Of a DNA stretch of 64,000 bases, positions 37,581 through 46,475 are shown in pieces. How positions within the stretch are numbered: position 1 is the stretch's first letter; every line of letters begins with the position of its first letter. Under the pieces are notes generated by a model. It did no database searches. It had not been told where the DNA came from and saw only the letters and a program-made list of their open reading frames with translations. The position numbers and the translations under genes were made by a program. Origin of the DNA: Novosphingobium terrae (lineage in GTDB: Bacteria > Pseudomonadota > Alphaproteobacteria > Sphingomonadales > Sphingomonadaceae); assembly GCF_017163935.1 (NCBI RefSeq), contig NZ_JABVZR010000001.1, positions 1,736,001-1,800,000 on the forward strand, written 5' to 3'.

Positions 37581-37612
37581 GGGCGCCGACGCGATCGACG
37601 ACGTCGGCGCCC
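37581..37612. terminator. Perfect 11-bp hairpin after hydrolase gene
   Basis: GGGCGCCGACG (37581-37591) and CGTCGGCGCCC (37602-37612) pair perfectly around a 10-base loop, 12 bases after the hydrolase stop. No T-run follows, so it may act as a transcript-end stabiliser or partial attenuator before the dehydrogenase operon. The stem sequence is nearly the same as that at 28203-28238. Confidence 0.55.
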
Positions 37613-37726
37613 CCGAGCACGGCCTGGAGCACTTCTCATGAAATCCATGGGTGGGGCCGGAGGCTTTTACTCGCTCTGGGCGTGCTCGAAGGCGCCCGTC
37701 CAGGCCTCAACCCTTGGAGAAAGCCA

Positions 37727-38683
37727 TTGCCTGCTGCATCGCAACAATCATTTCCAATCAAGAAGGCCGTCGTGATCGGCGGTGGCGTGATTGGAGCATC
37801 ATGGGCCGCACTGTTCCTGGCCAATGGGCTTAATGTGGTTATCAGCGATCCTGATCCCGAGATCGAAGCAAAGGCGACAAGCATCATCATGGATGCCGCG
37901 CCGGCTTTGAAGGCTCTGGGTTACGGTGTCGATGACATTACCGCCAATCTGGAATTCGAGAGCGATAATGCCCGAGCCGTGATCGGCGCCGACATCGTGC
38001 AGGAATGCGGTCCGGAAAACCTCGCCATAAAAAAGGCGATGTGGAACGTCATCGAAGCGATGGCCCCAGCTCATGCCCTGCTTTGCTCTTCCAGTTCGAC
38101 GATCCCAGCATCTGTGCAGTCCGCGCATATGACGATGCCCTCGCGGCTGATTGTGGGCCACCCCTTCAACCCACCGCATCTGATGCCTCTGGTCGAGGTT
38201 GTGCCCGCTCCGGGAACGGACCCTGAAATCGTCGGCCGGGCTCTGGCGTTCTATCAGGGCATCGGGAAGGTCGCGCTCGAAATTTCGAAGGAAGTGCCGG
38301 GCTTTGTGGCAAACCGCCTGCAGGCTGCTTTTCTTCAGGAGGCTTTCTCCCTCGTCGAGCAGGGGGTCGTGCGTATCGATCAGCTCGATGACATCGTCAC
38401 CAACTCGCTGGGCATTCGCTGGGCGACATCGGGTCCTTTCCTGTCAGCCCACCTTGGCGGCGGCGCGGGTGGGCTGGACCATTTCCTCAAGCATTTCGGT
38501 CCCACGATGGAGGCTGCCTGGCAGCATCTGGGCAAGCCTGAACTGAATGAGGGGACGCTTGATCTCTTCAGCTCTCAGCTGGCGAGGTCCTATGGGCTTA
38601 CCTCCATCAGCGCCTTGGCCGAACGACGCGATGCCAAAGAAATCGCGGTCATGAACGGACTGAAGGGCTTCGATCACGCCTGA
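37727..38683 (+). CDS. 3-hydroxyacyl-CoA dehydrogenase family protein (lambda-crystallin-like)
   Basis: The 318-residue protein has an N-terminal Rossmann fold (AVVIGGGVIGASWAALFLANG, VVISDPDPE), QECGPENLAIKK, SSSSTIPAS, HPFNPPHLMPLVEVVP and a C-terminal helical domain with VPGFVANRLQAAFLQEA. This matches the short NAD-dependent branch containing lambda-crystallin/L-gulonate dehydrogenase and carnitine dehydrogenase. TTG 37727 is chosen because GGAG lies seven bases before it and the fold starts nine residues later. The frame extends to GTG 37571, but that would translate the hairpin. It heads an operon with the YWTD propeller (31-base gap) and OmpW-like genes. Confidence 0.85.
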   Translation: MPAASQQSFPIKKAVVIGGGVIGASWAALFLANGLNVVISDPDPEIEAKATSIIMDAAPALKALGYGVDDITANLEFESDNARAVIGADIVQECGPENLAIKKAMWNVIEAMAPAHALLCSSSSTIPASVQSAHMTMPSRLIVGHPFNPPHLMPLVEVVPAPGTDPEIVGRALAFYQGIGKVALEISKEVPGFVANRLQAAFLQEAFSLVEQGVVRIDQLDDIVTNSLGIRWATSGPFLSAHLGGGAGGLDHFLKHFGPTMEAAWQHLGKPELNEGTLDLFSSQLARSYGLTSISALAERRDAKEIAVMNGLKGFDHA

Positions 38684-38714
38684 TCCGTCCTTGTCTACAA
38701 TCAGGAGATTGATC

Positions 38715-39626
38715 ATGTCTCTTCCTTCCGACCGCGTCCTGCTGCTGAATATCGCAAAGCCCTCCCACCTGTTGTCCATCGCGCCGGATGGCAGCGATAT
38801 CAAGGTGTTGGTGGAGGATCTCGGTGTTGCTCCTGACGGGATTGCCATTGATCCTGTCCGCAAGCACATTTTCTGGACCTACATGGGCGATACCCACGAC
38901 GGGGGAGACTTCGGAGCCAATGACGGCTCGATCGAACGCGTCGATTTCGATGGTGGCAATCGGACTGTTATCATCCCCAAAGGCAAGACGTTCACCCCCA
39001 AGCAGATGAAATGCGATGCCGGCAACGGTCATATCTATTGGTGTGATCGAGAGGGCATGCGGGTCTGGCGTGCAAATCTGGACGGCTCGGAGCAGAAGAT
39101 CCTGGTCGAGACAGGTTCATCCGAAGAGGATCGCCTGGATCGCAGTCGGCACTGCGTCGGCGTCGCCCTCGATCTGGTCAACGGCTATCTCTACTGGACC
39201 CAGAAGGGCAAGCCGAACGGCAATGAAGGTCGCATTTTTCGGGCATCTCTCGATCTGCCCGAGGGCATGGACCCCGCGGCTCGTTCCGACGTCGAGCTGC
39301 TTTTCTCGGCGTTGCCCGAACCGATCGATCTGGAATGGTCCGGGAAGACCGGATTTCTGTACTGGACGGACCGGGGAGACCCGCCGGAAGGCAACACACT
39401 CAACCGCGCTGACCTGCGAGGCACCGGGCCCTACGTGCATGAATGTCTTATCGGCGGTCTCCAGGAAGGCATTGGCCTTGCGCTGGACGAGGCAGGCCAG
39501 CGCGCCTTTGTGGGGGACCTTGGAGGTTTCGTCCGGGTCGTCGCGCTCGATGGTGACGATAGCGGCCAGGTGATCTTTTCCGGCCATGGGCCGCTCACCG
39601 GCCTTACCTATCTGGCCCATGCCTAG
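38715..39626 (+). CDS. YWTD-repeat beta-propeller protein
   Basis: The 303-residue protein contains several repeats of LDL-receptor-type YWTD blades: KHIFWTYMGD, GHIYWCDREG, GYLYWTQKGK and GFLYWTDRGD, each about 40-50 residues apart and preceded by a G-x-A-x-D type strand. It should fold as a six-bladed propeller. No signal peptide is seen, so it is probably cytosolic, which is unusual for eukaryotic YWTD domains but known for bacterial relatives. AGGAG lies eight bases before ATG 38715. Its place between a dehydrogenase and an OmpW-like gene suggests a role in the same pathway, perhaps as a lactonase-like enzyme. Confidence 0.75.
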   Translation: MSLPSDRVLLLNIAKPSHLLSIAPDGSDIKVLVEDLGVAPDGIAIDPVRKHIFWTYMGDTHDGGDFGANDGSIERVDFDGGNRTVIIPKGKTFTPKQMKCDAGNGHIYWCDREGMRVWRANLDGSEQKILVETGSSEEDRLDRSRHCVGVALDLVNGYLYWTQKGKPNGNEGRIFRASLDLPEGMDPAARSDVELLFSALPEPIDLEWSGKTGFLYWTDRGDPPEGNTLNRADLRGTGPYVHECLIGGLQEGIGLALDEAGQRAFVGDLGGFVRVVALDGDDSGQVIFSGHGPLTGLTYLAHA

Positions 39627-39651
39627 GTCGAGGCATCGCGGGCCGATTGCC

Positions 39652-40329
39652 ATGATGCGCACGGTGTTTGCAGGCGCCGCGCGCCTTGGTGGCATTTTGA
39701 TGCTTGGTGCCGCCGGCCCGGCGGCTGCTCAAGGAGTCACCGGCGATCAGACCCCGAACCCGGATGGTCTCCGGATACACGCAGGGCCAGGCGTTCTGTT
39801 TTTCGACACAAAGGCCGCAATCAGGATCGAGGGGGTGCTGGCCAGCGCCGCCTCGATCTCAATCGACCCTGATCCAACGCTCATCATCGAAATCGGATAT
39901 CGGCGGCGACATCTCGGCGTCTCGATAACGGGTGGCGTTCCTCCGCAGGCGACCGTCGCCGGAGCAGGAATCCTCAATCCCCTGGGCGCGCTCGGGGGCA
40001 TCCGATATGGTCCTGCCGTGCTGACCGCTCAGTTCTATCCCAAACTCTCTGGCCGCTTACAGCCATATGCCGGTGTTGGGCCGGTCTTTCTCTTTATTTT
40101 CAAGAACCATGATGCCGCGCTCGATGGGCTCAATGTCCGAAACACGATCGGGGCAGCCTTGCAGTTGGGTGCGGATTACCGGCTGACACTGCGGTGGAGC
40201 CTTTTTGTCGATGCGAAGCGAGCCCTGCTTCGAACCGATGCCACGGCTTCGCTCGCAGGCGCGCCGATCCAGGCGCATATCCGCCTGGATCCGACTGTCC
40301 TGACGACAGGGCTTTCGTACCGCTTTTGA
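39652..40329 (+). CDS. OmpW-family outer-membrane protein
   Basis: The 225-residue protein has a signal peptide (cleavage near AAAQ, residue ~27), a small eight-stranded barrel with alternating hydrophobic residues and the OmpW pattern PTLIIEIGYRRRHLGVSITGG...LQPYAGVGPVF. It ends in the aromatic GLSYRF. OmpW-like channels pass small hydrophobic molecules across the outer membrane. ATG 39652 fits the signal peptide; ATG 39619, overlapping the previous stop region, is an alternative. It closes the operon of dehydrogenase and propeller genes. Confidence 0.8.
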   Translation: MMRTVFAGAARLGGILMLGAAGPAAAQGVTGDQTPNPDGLRIHAGPGVLFFDTKAAIRIEGVLASAASISIDPDPTLIIEIGYRRRHLGVSITGGVPPQATVAGAGILNPLGALGGIRYGPAVLTAQFYPKLSGRLQPYAGVGPVFLFIFKNHDAALDGLNVRNTIGAALQLGADYRLTLRWSLFVDAKRALLRTDATASLAGAPIQAHIRLDPTVLTTGLSYRF

Positions 40330-40399
40330 TGACTCGTCTCGTCTACGAGCCTGCGCTCTGCCTAAGGTTTGCGGAGCGGCGAGCTGTGACTGTCCGATC

Positions 40400-41386
40400 T
40401 CATGGGCCAGGGTCGTGGCCGTCAATCGGCAGCGCGAAGTCGAGGAACGGATTGATCGCGCTCCACGGGACGCTGTTATGGGTCTGGCCTTCGAAGATCT
40501 GAAAGCCCATCGGCCAATGGCGGGCTGCGAAATATGGGCGCAGGGTTGCTGCCATGTCCTGTGCATTGCCGACCATGCGGACATAGCGCAGTTCCTCCGC
40601 CAGTTCCGTGCCACTCATCTGGCCGATTCTCATTCCTTTGGGCGCCTGCTCTTCCAGACCGCCCACGCCGATAATCAGCCGGATCGTGTCACTGCGCTGC
40701 GCGGTCAACCGCTGGAATTGCGGGACCTCGCTGAAAACTGCACGACCGCTCCGCCACAGCGACGGACTGAGCGCAAGCCAGCTCTTGAAGGTGTCAGGGT
40801 GAGTGAGCATCGAATGCATCACGAACTGCCCGCCCAGTGACCAGCCGAAGAGGATGTCGCGCTTCGGGTCGAGCGGCGCCTGCGCTGCGGCCCAGGGTTT
40901 GACCTCCTGCTGGATGACCTGGAGAAATGCATCGGCTCCGCCATAGGGTGGGTTAGGGCCGTAATCCTTGATGATCGCCTTTTCCTGAGCCGTGAGGTCT
41001 TTGGGTGTGAAATCGAGGGTGCGGTCTGCGGGGCGCGTGCCATCGCCGCTTGCGATCCCCACCACGACCGCGGGTTCGATTTCGCCGGCCTGCGACCGGT
41101 TTCGCACGGCTTCGGCAAAGGTGCCGAAGAGTGCATTGCCATCAAGGACATAGATCGTGGGATAGCCGCCAGGGGGAGGCGCGTGATGTGGAATGAAGAC
41201 CTGGATGCGATAGGCCTCGCCATTGATAGTCGATTGGAAATCCCGCTGCCGCGTGGATGCCATGCTGGCAGCTATGGGAGCTTCGGCCGCCGTAACCATG
41301 CCGGGACATGCCAGGCAAGAGGTGAGTGCGAGCAGGGCTGCGAACGAATAGGACCTGAATGGGCGAGGTACGCGCTGGCATGACAT
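40400..41386 (-). CDS. Exported esterase of the IroE/Fes-like alpha/beta fold
   Basis: The 328-residue protein starts with a signal peptide (MSCQRVPRPFRSYSFAALLALT..., cleavage near TAAEA, ~residue 34). The domain has YPTIYVLDGNALFG, the nucleophile elbow ILFGWSLGGQFVMHSML (Ser in GWSLGG) and His in EGQTHNSVPWSAI. This is the putative-esterase family (PF00756) to which IroE and other trilactone siderophore esterases belong. ATG 41386 has AAGGAAAG upstream. It is convergent with the OmpW-like gene. A role in siderophore hydrolysis is possible but not shown. Confidence 0.82.
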   Translation of the reverse strand: MSCQRVPRPFRSYSFAALLALTSCLACPGMVTAAEAPIAASMASTRQRDFQSTINGEAYRIQVFIPHHAPPPGGYPTIYVLDGNALFGTFAEAVRNRSQAGEIEPAVVVGIASGDGTRPADRTLDFTPKDLTAQEKAIIKDYGPNPPYGGADAFLQVIQQEVKPWAAAQAPLDPKRDILFGWSLGGQFVMHSMLTHPDTFKSWLALSPSLWRSGRAVFSEVPQFQRLTAQRSDTIRLIIGVGGLEEQAPKGMRIGQMSGTELAEELRYVRMVGNAQDMAATLRPYFAARHWPMGFQIFEGQTHNSVPWSAINPFLDFALPIDGHDPGP

Positions 41387-41623
41387 GTGGCCGGCTTTCC
41401 TTCTCTTGGCATTCGATGCCATCATGACCCGGAATGAGCTATGGATGGCACAATCGCGATATTGCCGCCGTCCGGAGGCGTCCTGTTGAATCTTGCTCAA
41501 ATGATATGACGATCCGGTAGACTTGGAGAGACACTTCCGAGCGCACTACAGAAAGGTGGACCGCTGGCGCAGGCCGAGGGAAGCAACGGTCAGCTGCTTC
41601 AAGCCTGCTGCCTCAATGCTCGA

Positions 41624-42151
41624 TCATTCAAGAGAGCTTCCCGGATAGGGCGCTTCCCTGGACATACGCTGCTCTTGAGGATGCCTGCTCCGCACTGATG
41701 GCCGTGGCCCGGGATGATTGAAGGGCGCCGAAGATATCTCGCCCCCGGATGCGATGATGTCATCTGGCGCAACCGCCGCAAATTGCGCGAAGAGCGAGGC
41801 TGCTGCTTCCCGCGTTCCCGGCGTCAGAGTGTCGATATAGATGAGCTGCGCAACCTCAAGGTCGATGACGGCCTCTCCGATGATCGCCTCTGTCTGCGTA
41901 TCGGCAAAGATGGCTACTGACCCGTCAGCTCTTTCGACCGCCCGCCGCACCGCTGCGACGTCGGCTGCGAAGCTGGAAAACGAGAGTTGGACCGAGGCGA
42001 CATTCATGCCTTTGAGCATGGGGGCAACCGTAGCCCAGCTCGTGGCATCGCTTGATGCGGCATGGACGAGGAGCACGTTCGATACCCCGTTGATTGCAGT
42101 CTGGGCAGTGTCGGTCGGGTATGATGAAGTTCGGGGGGCGCTCACGATCAT
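41624..42151 (-). pseudogene. Degenerate short alpha/beta hydrolase without catalytic Ser
   Basis: The 175-residue ORF aligns without gaps to residues ~6-110 of the 4211 and 36894 hydrolases: NVLLVHAASSDATSW for NIILVHGAWADGSSW, and IYIDTLTPGTREAAASLFAQF for VYIDAFAPDAGESAGSLFAQF. The nucleophile elbow VGHSYAG has become IFADTQT, so the serine is gone. The downstream part carrying Asp and His is replaced by unrelated residues. A good ribosome site (GGAGGAG, four bases before ATG 42151) remains. It may be a pseudogene or a small non-catalytic paralogue. GTG 42154 is a possible alternative start. Confidence 0.7.
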
Positions 42152-42489
42152 CACACTCCTCCGGCGCTGGGCGGCCTATGCTCGCCCGGCAAAGGCGGCA
42201 GGTGCGCGCAATCATCGGCGTACCTGGCGGATACCATCCTCGAATGCCTCATTGCTGATTGACGATCATCGGACACTTGGAACCCTGTCTGAACCCGCGC
42301 GAGCGGCGCGCTTGGCAAATCAGGAGCATGGTGAAGGTTGTGAAGGCAGGAGGCGATATCGAATGGGGGAGGGAAAAATTATCTTTTGGTTATCCGGCTC
42401 GATCGAGCTTGGTGGCACATGGATATTGACCATAGCATGGGTTATCGAGCGTCTCTGAGACCTATAGGATCTCGAAAGGAGAGCCGGAT

Positions 42490-43158
42490 TTGACCACTAA
42501 TGCGAATCGGGCAAAGGGTGTGTTCGCTTCCGGGTCGGGTGAGAAAATCCGCATTCTTGTCGTGGATGATCATGAATTGCTGCGCGACGGTGTCGTCGCC
42601 TTCGTCAACCGGCAGCCCGATATGGTTGCCGTCGGGCAAGCCACCACCGGAACAGAGGCCATTGAGGCCTATCGCCAGCTCAGGCCCGATGTCACGCTGA
42701 TGGACCTCCAGATGCCGGGCATGAGCGGATTGGATGCGCTGGAGGCGATCCGCGCCTTTGATCCCAAGGCGTGCGTTCTTGTGCTGACGACCTTCACCGG
42801 CGATGTTCAGGCCACGCGCGCCTTGCGGGCGGGCGCCGCTGGCTACGTGCTCAAGAACACCCTGCGGCGGGAGCTTGGCCATGCGATCCGGGGCGCGTTC
42901 CAGGGACACCGAATCCTGCATCCCGAAGTTGCTCAGGCACTTGCTCTGTCGAGTGATCAGGAAGAACTCCTACCGCGCGAGATTGAGGTTCTGGCACTGG
43001 CGGCCAGAGGGAAGTCCAACAAGCTTATCGCCCATACCTTGGGACTGTCCGAGGACACCGTGAAGGCTCGGTTTCGCAGCATCTTCAACAAACTCGACGT
43101 CACTGATCGGACCCATGCCGTGACGGTGGGCTTCCGGCGGGGCATCATCGACCTGTGA
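42490..43158 (+). CDS. NarL-family response regulator
   Basis: The 222-residue regulator has a receiver domain (residues ~21-135; IRILVVDDHELLRDGV, VTLMDLQMPGMSGL, VLTTF, YVLKNT) and a LuxR-type helix-turn-helix (~160-218; LPREIEVLALAARGKSNKLIAHTLGLSEDTVKARF). TTG 42490 is the start, supported by AAAGGAG nine bases upstream and the lack of any other nearby start. It is followed after 112 bases by the propeller histidine kinase, its probable cognate sensor. Confidence 0.9.
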   Translation: MTTNANRAKGVFASGSGEKIRILVVDDHELLRDGVVAFVNRQPDMVAVGQATTGTEAIEAYRQLRPDVTLMDLQMPGMSGLDALEAIRAFDPKACVLVLTTFTGDVQATRALRAGAAGYVLKNTLRRELGHAIRGAFQGHRILHPEVAQALALSSDQEELLPREIEVLALAARGKSNKLIAHTLGLSEDTVKARFRSIFNKLDVTDRTHAVTVGFRRGIIDL

Positions 43159-43166
43159 AGTTGGAA

Positions 43167-43186
43167 CCGGTGAACCGCCCCACCGG
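43167..43186. terminator. Weak hairpin after NarL-type gene
   Basis: CCGGTG (43167-43172) and CACCGG (43181-43186) form a 6-bp stem with an 8-base loop, just after the stop codon. A T-rich stretch appears only ~15 bases later, so this is at most a weak attenuator between the regulator and kinase genes. Confidence 0.35.
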
Positions 43187-43270
43187 CATATTGTCATATT
43201 TTTCTACGGTTGCGCTGATAGTTGGCCAACGGCATCATCGCGGCGGGGTTAGGCGTTTTTTGGGATCGAC

Positions 43271-46200
43271 ATGAAGCTGATGCGGCGACACCGCTCTAAA
43301 TATGCCCTTTTGGCCATCACGCTGTCTGTCCTTTCGACCGGGCCCGGTCGTGTGGCAGGCGCATCGCAACCGCCCGGCAGATACAGTTTCGAGCATTTCG
43401 CCTATTCATCGAACAATGGGTCTCCGCCCGATGTCGGCGCGATCGCACAGGACAAGAACGGCGACCTCTGGCTGGCCAGCCAGACTGGTCTGTTTATCTT
43501 CGATGGCCTGCATTTCCAGCGCTTCCACCCGACCGGTTCGCAGGATCTGCGCAGCGATCTGACCTATTCCATGTTCCTCGACAGCAAGCAGAGACTGTGG
43601 TTCGGCTACTACAGCGGCGGGGCTTCGGTCATCATCAACGGGCGTGTCGCCAACTTTGACGCTGGATTGCCCAAGGGGCCGCTCAAGACCTTCGCTGAGG
43701 ATCGGGACGGGCGGATCTGGGCCATGTCGGTCAAGGGACTGTCCTATTTTCAGGATAATCACTGGCAACTCTTCAGCGGCGGATTGAAGCCTGAATTCGG
43801 CATTCCCTATGTGATGCTGGCCGCCAGAGACGGTACCCTGTGGTTGGCGACGAATTCGACGCTGCTTTTCTTGCGTCCCGGCGCGCATGCTTTCGAGCGT
43901 AGCAACGTCGCTGTGAAGGAGCCCTGGGCAATGGAGCAGGGGCCTGACGGGCGCCTGTGGCTCTCGGATGAGGGGCATGGAACCCGGCCGATCCTGCCGG
44001 CGGGCGCCGGTTCTGTCTCGACCGGGTCGGACACCTTCCCCGATCTGGTGGCCCGACGGCTGCTTTTCGATCGCTGGGGCAATTTGTGGCTGGTGTTGCA
44101 ACGACAGCCCGGCATTGCGCGCATCGCCAATCCTGAGAGAGTTGCCACAGGCAGGGCCGTGGCGAAGGAAGATATCTCCGCTAGCTACGATGCCTCGAAC
44201 GGGCTCAGCGCCGACCGTGCCGACACGGTGATTGAGGACCGACAAGGCGTGATCTGGGCTGGCACGCGCTTCGGGGTCGACAGATTCCTGCCTGTGAATT
44301 TCTCGATGCGGCCGGACATCGTGACCACGCCTCGCACGGGCTACCGTTTTGTCCAGTCGCCCGACGGACGGATCGCCATAGCCAATGACGACACGATTTC
44401 TCTCTATCCAGACGAGAAGGCGCCTGCGCATATCATCAAGGCCTCCGGCGCAGTCCGAAGTCTGCGCGCGGATCGGAACGGAAGTCTGCTTGCAGCGGGT
44501 GATTTCGGGCTGGCGCGGATCGTCGGCGAAAGCCTCCAAAACATCGCATTGCCGCCGCATCTCAAGAGCTCCATGCTCTTCGACTGCCAGGTCGCTCGGG
44601 ATGGTTCCATATGGGTGTTGACCCGGCAGGATGGCGTGTTCGTTCTGCGGGCGGGCCGATGGAGCCAGGTCCTTCCGCAGGCCATGGTCGGCGCGGCCTC
44701 GCCGCGCGTGATGCTGCTCGACGGTCGGGATCGATTGTGGGTCGGTTTGGATAACAACGCGGTCGGGTTGTATTCCGATGGAACGTTCAGGCGCTTTGGT
44801 GCCGAGGCGGGATTTAAGACAGGCTTTCCCCAATCCGCGTTGGCGGTGGGCGACAAAATTCTGGTGGGTGGTGAACTTGGGCTAGCAGGCTTCGACGGAG
44901 AGCACTTTCACACCATTCTGAGCCAAGACCACCCGCATATGAGCCTGATTTCCGGTTTGGCGCAGGATCGAAGCGGCAATTTATGGGTCAGCGGCAGCCG
45001 TGGCATCTCCGAACTAAAACCGGAGCAATGGGAAACCCTGATCAAGGCCGGCAGACCTGACCTTCATGTCGATCTCATGGCGCCTGTGGGTGAGACGCTT
45101 TTCTTTTCGCAGTTGAACTGCTGTGAGAACACGATCCTGCGTACCGCTCAGGGCAATCTGTGGTTTCTGACGATGCGAGGAATCGCCTTGATCGATCAGA
45201 CACGGCGGCCGGCCCTGTTCGCGCAGCCCCGACCCATCTTTCGCTCGGTCGCCTCCAATGGGGAGGAGAGGGCGATCTCGGATCCTCTGACGCTCTCGGC
45301 GGGCTCACCCGACATCAACATCGAATATACCTCCGACAGCATCGCCAACGCCCAGCAGATCCAGTTCCGCTATCGGCTCGTGGGTGGCAGTGATCACCGT
45401 TGGATCGATGCAGGGTCGCGCCGCCAGGCATCCTACACGTCGCTCGCCAAAGGTGATTATCGCTTTGAACTTGAAGTGAAGCAGGGGAATGGAGAATGGA
45501 GCGGGCAGATCGCGACGCTGCATTTCATTGTTCCGCCGACCTTCGCTCAAACCCTTTTGGCCAAGGTCTTGGCCGCTCTGGTGGCGGGCGGCGCGATTGT
45601 GCTGATCTATCGCATCCGCCTGCGATATGCGATGGATGCCCTTCGCAAAAGGCTCGATGACCGGACAAGGGAGCGTGAGCGGATTGCGCGCGATCTTCAT
45701 GACACCTTGCTGCAGTCGGTGCAGGCCCTGATTTTGCGCATCGACAATGCGCGGCAGGACATTCCCGTCGAATCTCCGGCCTATGGAGAGTTGGACACCT
45801 CGCTGGAGCAGGCTGAAAACGTGGTCGAGCAGACACGTCGTACCCTGCAGGGGCTCAGACTATCGGACAATGGCATTGGTCTGGACCAATTGCTCGGCAG
45901 GCTGATCCAGACCGTGAGGTTCCCGTCCGAGGTCGCACTCTCTTTCGACGCGGTCGGTGATTTCAGCCGCTTGAACCGGGATGTGCAGCAGGAAGTGGCC
46001 TTCATTGCGCACGAGGCTCTCTCCAATGTCGCCCGGCACGCGGAGGCCAAAGCTGTCAGCATCCAGGTTCAACTGGACCGCAAGGGACTACAACTCCTCG
46101 TAACGGACAACGGGCGCGGGATTCCGGGAGACGTCCTGGTTCATGGCGGTCGCGAGCGACATTTCGGCCTGGTCGGCATGCGTGAGCGCGCCGAGCGCTT

Positions 46201-46285
46201 GAAAGCCAGTCTTGAGATATCGAGCGAAGACGGGGTGGGAACCCGCGTCCTGCTAAAGGTGCCGGCTAAATTCTGCGTGAATTGA
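43271..46285 (+). CDS. Two-component sensor kinase with Reg_prop propeller (HisKA_3)
   Basis: The 1004-residue hybrid-like sensor has a signal peptide (~1-30) and a large periplasmic region of two-component regulator propeller repeats (~45-640; IAQDKNGDLWLASQTGLFIFDG and similar GxLWLAxxxG blades). A Y_Y_Y domain follows (~655-745), one transmembrane helix (~760-782) and a NarX-type HisKA_3 kinase core (RERERIARDLHDTLLQ, His810; HEALSNVARHA; VTDNGRGIP). Propeller sensors often detect polysaccharides or other periplasmic ligands. The C-terminal HATPase is complete. The NarL-type gene upstream completes the pair. Confidence 0.92.
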   Translation: MKLMRRHRSKYALLAITLSVLSTGPGRVAGASQPPGRYSFEHFAYSSNNGSPPDVGAIAQDKNGDLWLASQTGLFIFDGLHFQRFHPTGSQDLRSDLTYSMFLDSKQRLWFGYYSGGASVIINGRVANFDAGLPKGPLKTFAEDRDGRIWAMSVKGLSYFQDNHWQLFSGGLKPEFGIPYVMLAARDGTLWLATNSTLLFLRPGAHAFERSNVAVKEPWAMEQGPDGRLWLSDEGHGTRPILPAGAGSVSTGSDTFPDLVARRLLFDRWGNLWLVLQRQPGIARIANPERVATGRAVAKEDISASYDASNGLSADRADTVIEDRQGVIWAGTRFGVDRFLPVNFSMRPDIVTTPRTGYRFVQSPDGRIAIANDDTISLYPDEKAPAHIIKASGAVRSLRADRNGSLLAAGDFGLARIVGESLQNIALPPHLKSSMLFDCQVARDGSIWVLTRQDGVFVLRAGRWSQVLPQAMVGAASPRVMLLDGRDRLWVGLDNNAVGLYSDGTFRRFGAEAGFKTGFPQSALAVGDKILVGGELGLAGFDGEHFHTILSQDHPHMSLISGLAQDRSGNLWVSGSRGISELKPEQWETLIKAGRPDLHVDLMAPVGETLFFSQLNCCENTILRTAQGNLWFLTMRGIALIDQTRRPALFAQPRPIFRSVASNGEERAISDPLTLSAGSPDINIEYTSDSIANAQQIQFRYRLVGGSDHRWIDAGSRRQASYTSLAKGDYRFELEVKQGNGEWSGQIATLHFIVPPTFAQTLLAKVLAALVAGGAIVLIYRIRLRYAMDALRKRLDDRTRERERIARDLHDTLLQSVQALILRIDNARQDIPVESPAYGELDTSLEQAENVVEQTRRTLQGLRLSDNGIGLDQLLGRLIQTVRFPSEVALSFDAVGDFSRLNRDVQQEVAFIAHEALSNVARHAEAKAVSIQVQLDRKGLQLLVTDNGRGIPGDVLVHGGRERHFGLVGMRERAERLKASLEISSEDGVGTRVLLKVPAKFCVN

Positions 46286-46310
46286 ATATAGTGTGAGTTC
46301 CAGGCGCTTT

Positions 46311-46475
46311 TTTGGTTCGATTTCCGAGATGATGATCCGAGCGATGTTAGGACACGCATCGCAGAATGTGACCAAGGACTGCATCCACATCGATGAGGCC
46401 TTGAAGCTTGCAGTCGAGCGGGCGTCAGCCGAAATTGCTATACTGCCAGGGTTCACGCATCCGGCTCAGGATTGA
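46311..46475 (+). pseudogene. Remnant of a tyrosine recombinase (C-terminal tail)
   Basis: The sequence RAMLGHASQNVTKDCIHIDEALKLAVERASAEIA resembles the last ~45 residues of a phage-type integrase. GHAS...T would cover the second catalytic His, and the nucleophile Tyr (normally in T..YIHID) is replaced by Cys in KDCIHID. The upstream catalytic R and HxxR are missing. It is therefore a dead fragment, 25 bases after the propeller kinase, and hints that DNA once inserted here. Confidence 0.6.

Noticed and set aside
43406..44833. 475-codon minus-strand frame inside the propeller kinase
   Set aside because: Antisense to a well-supported kinase and without recognisable motifs.
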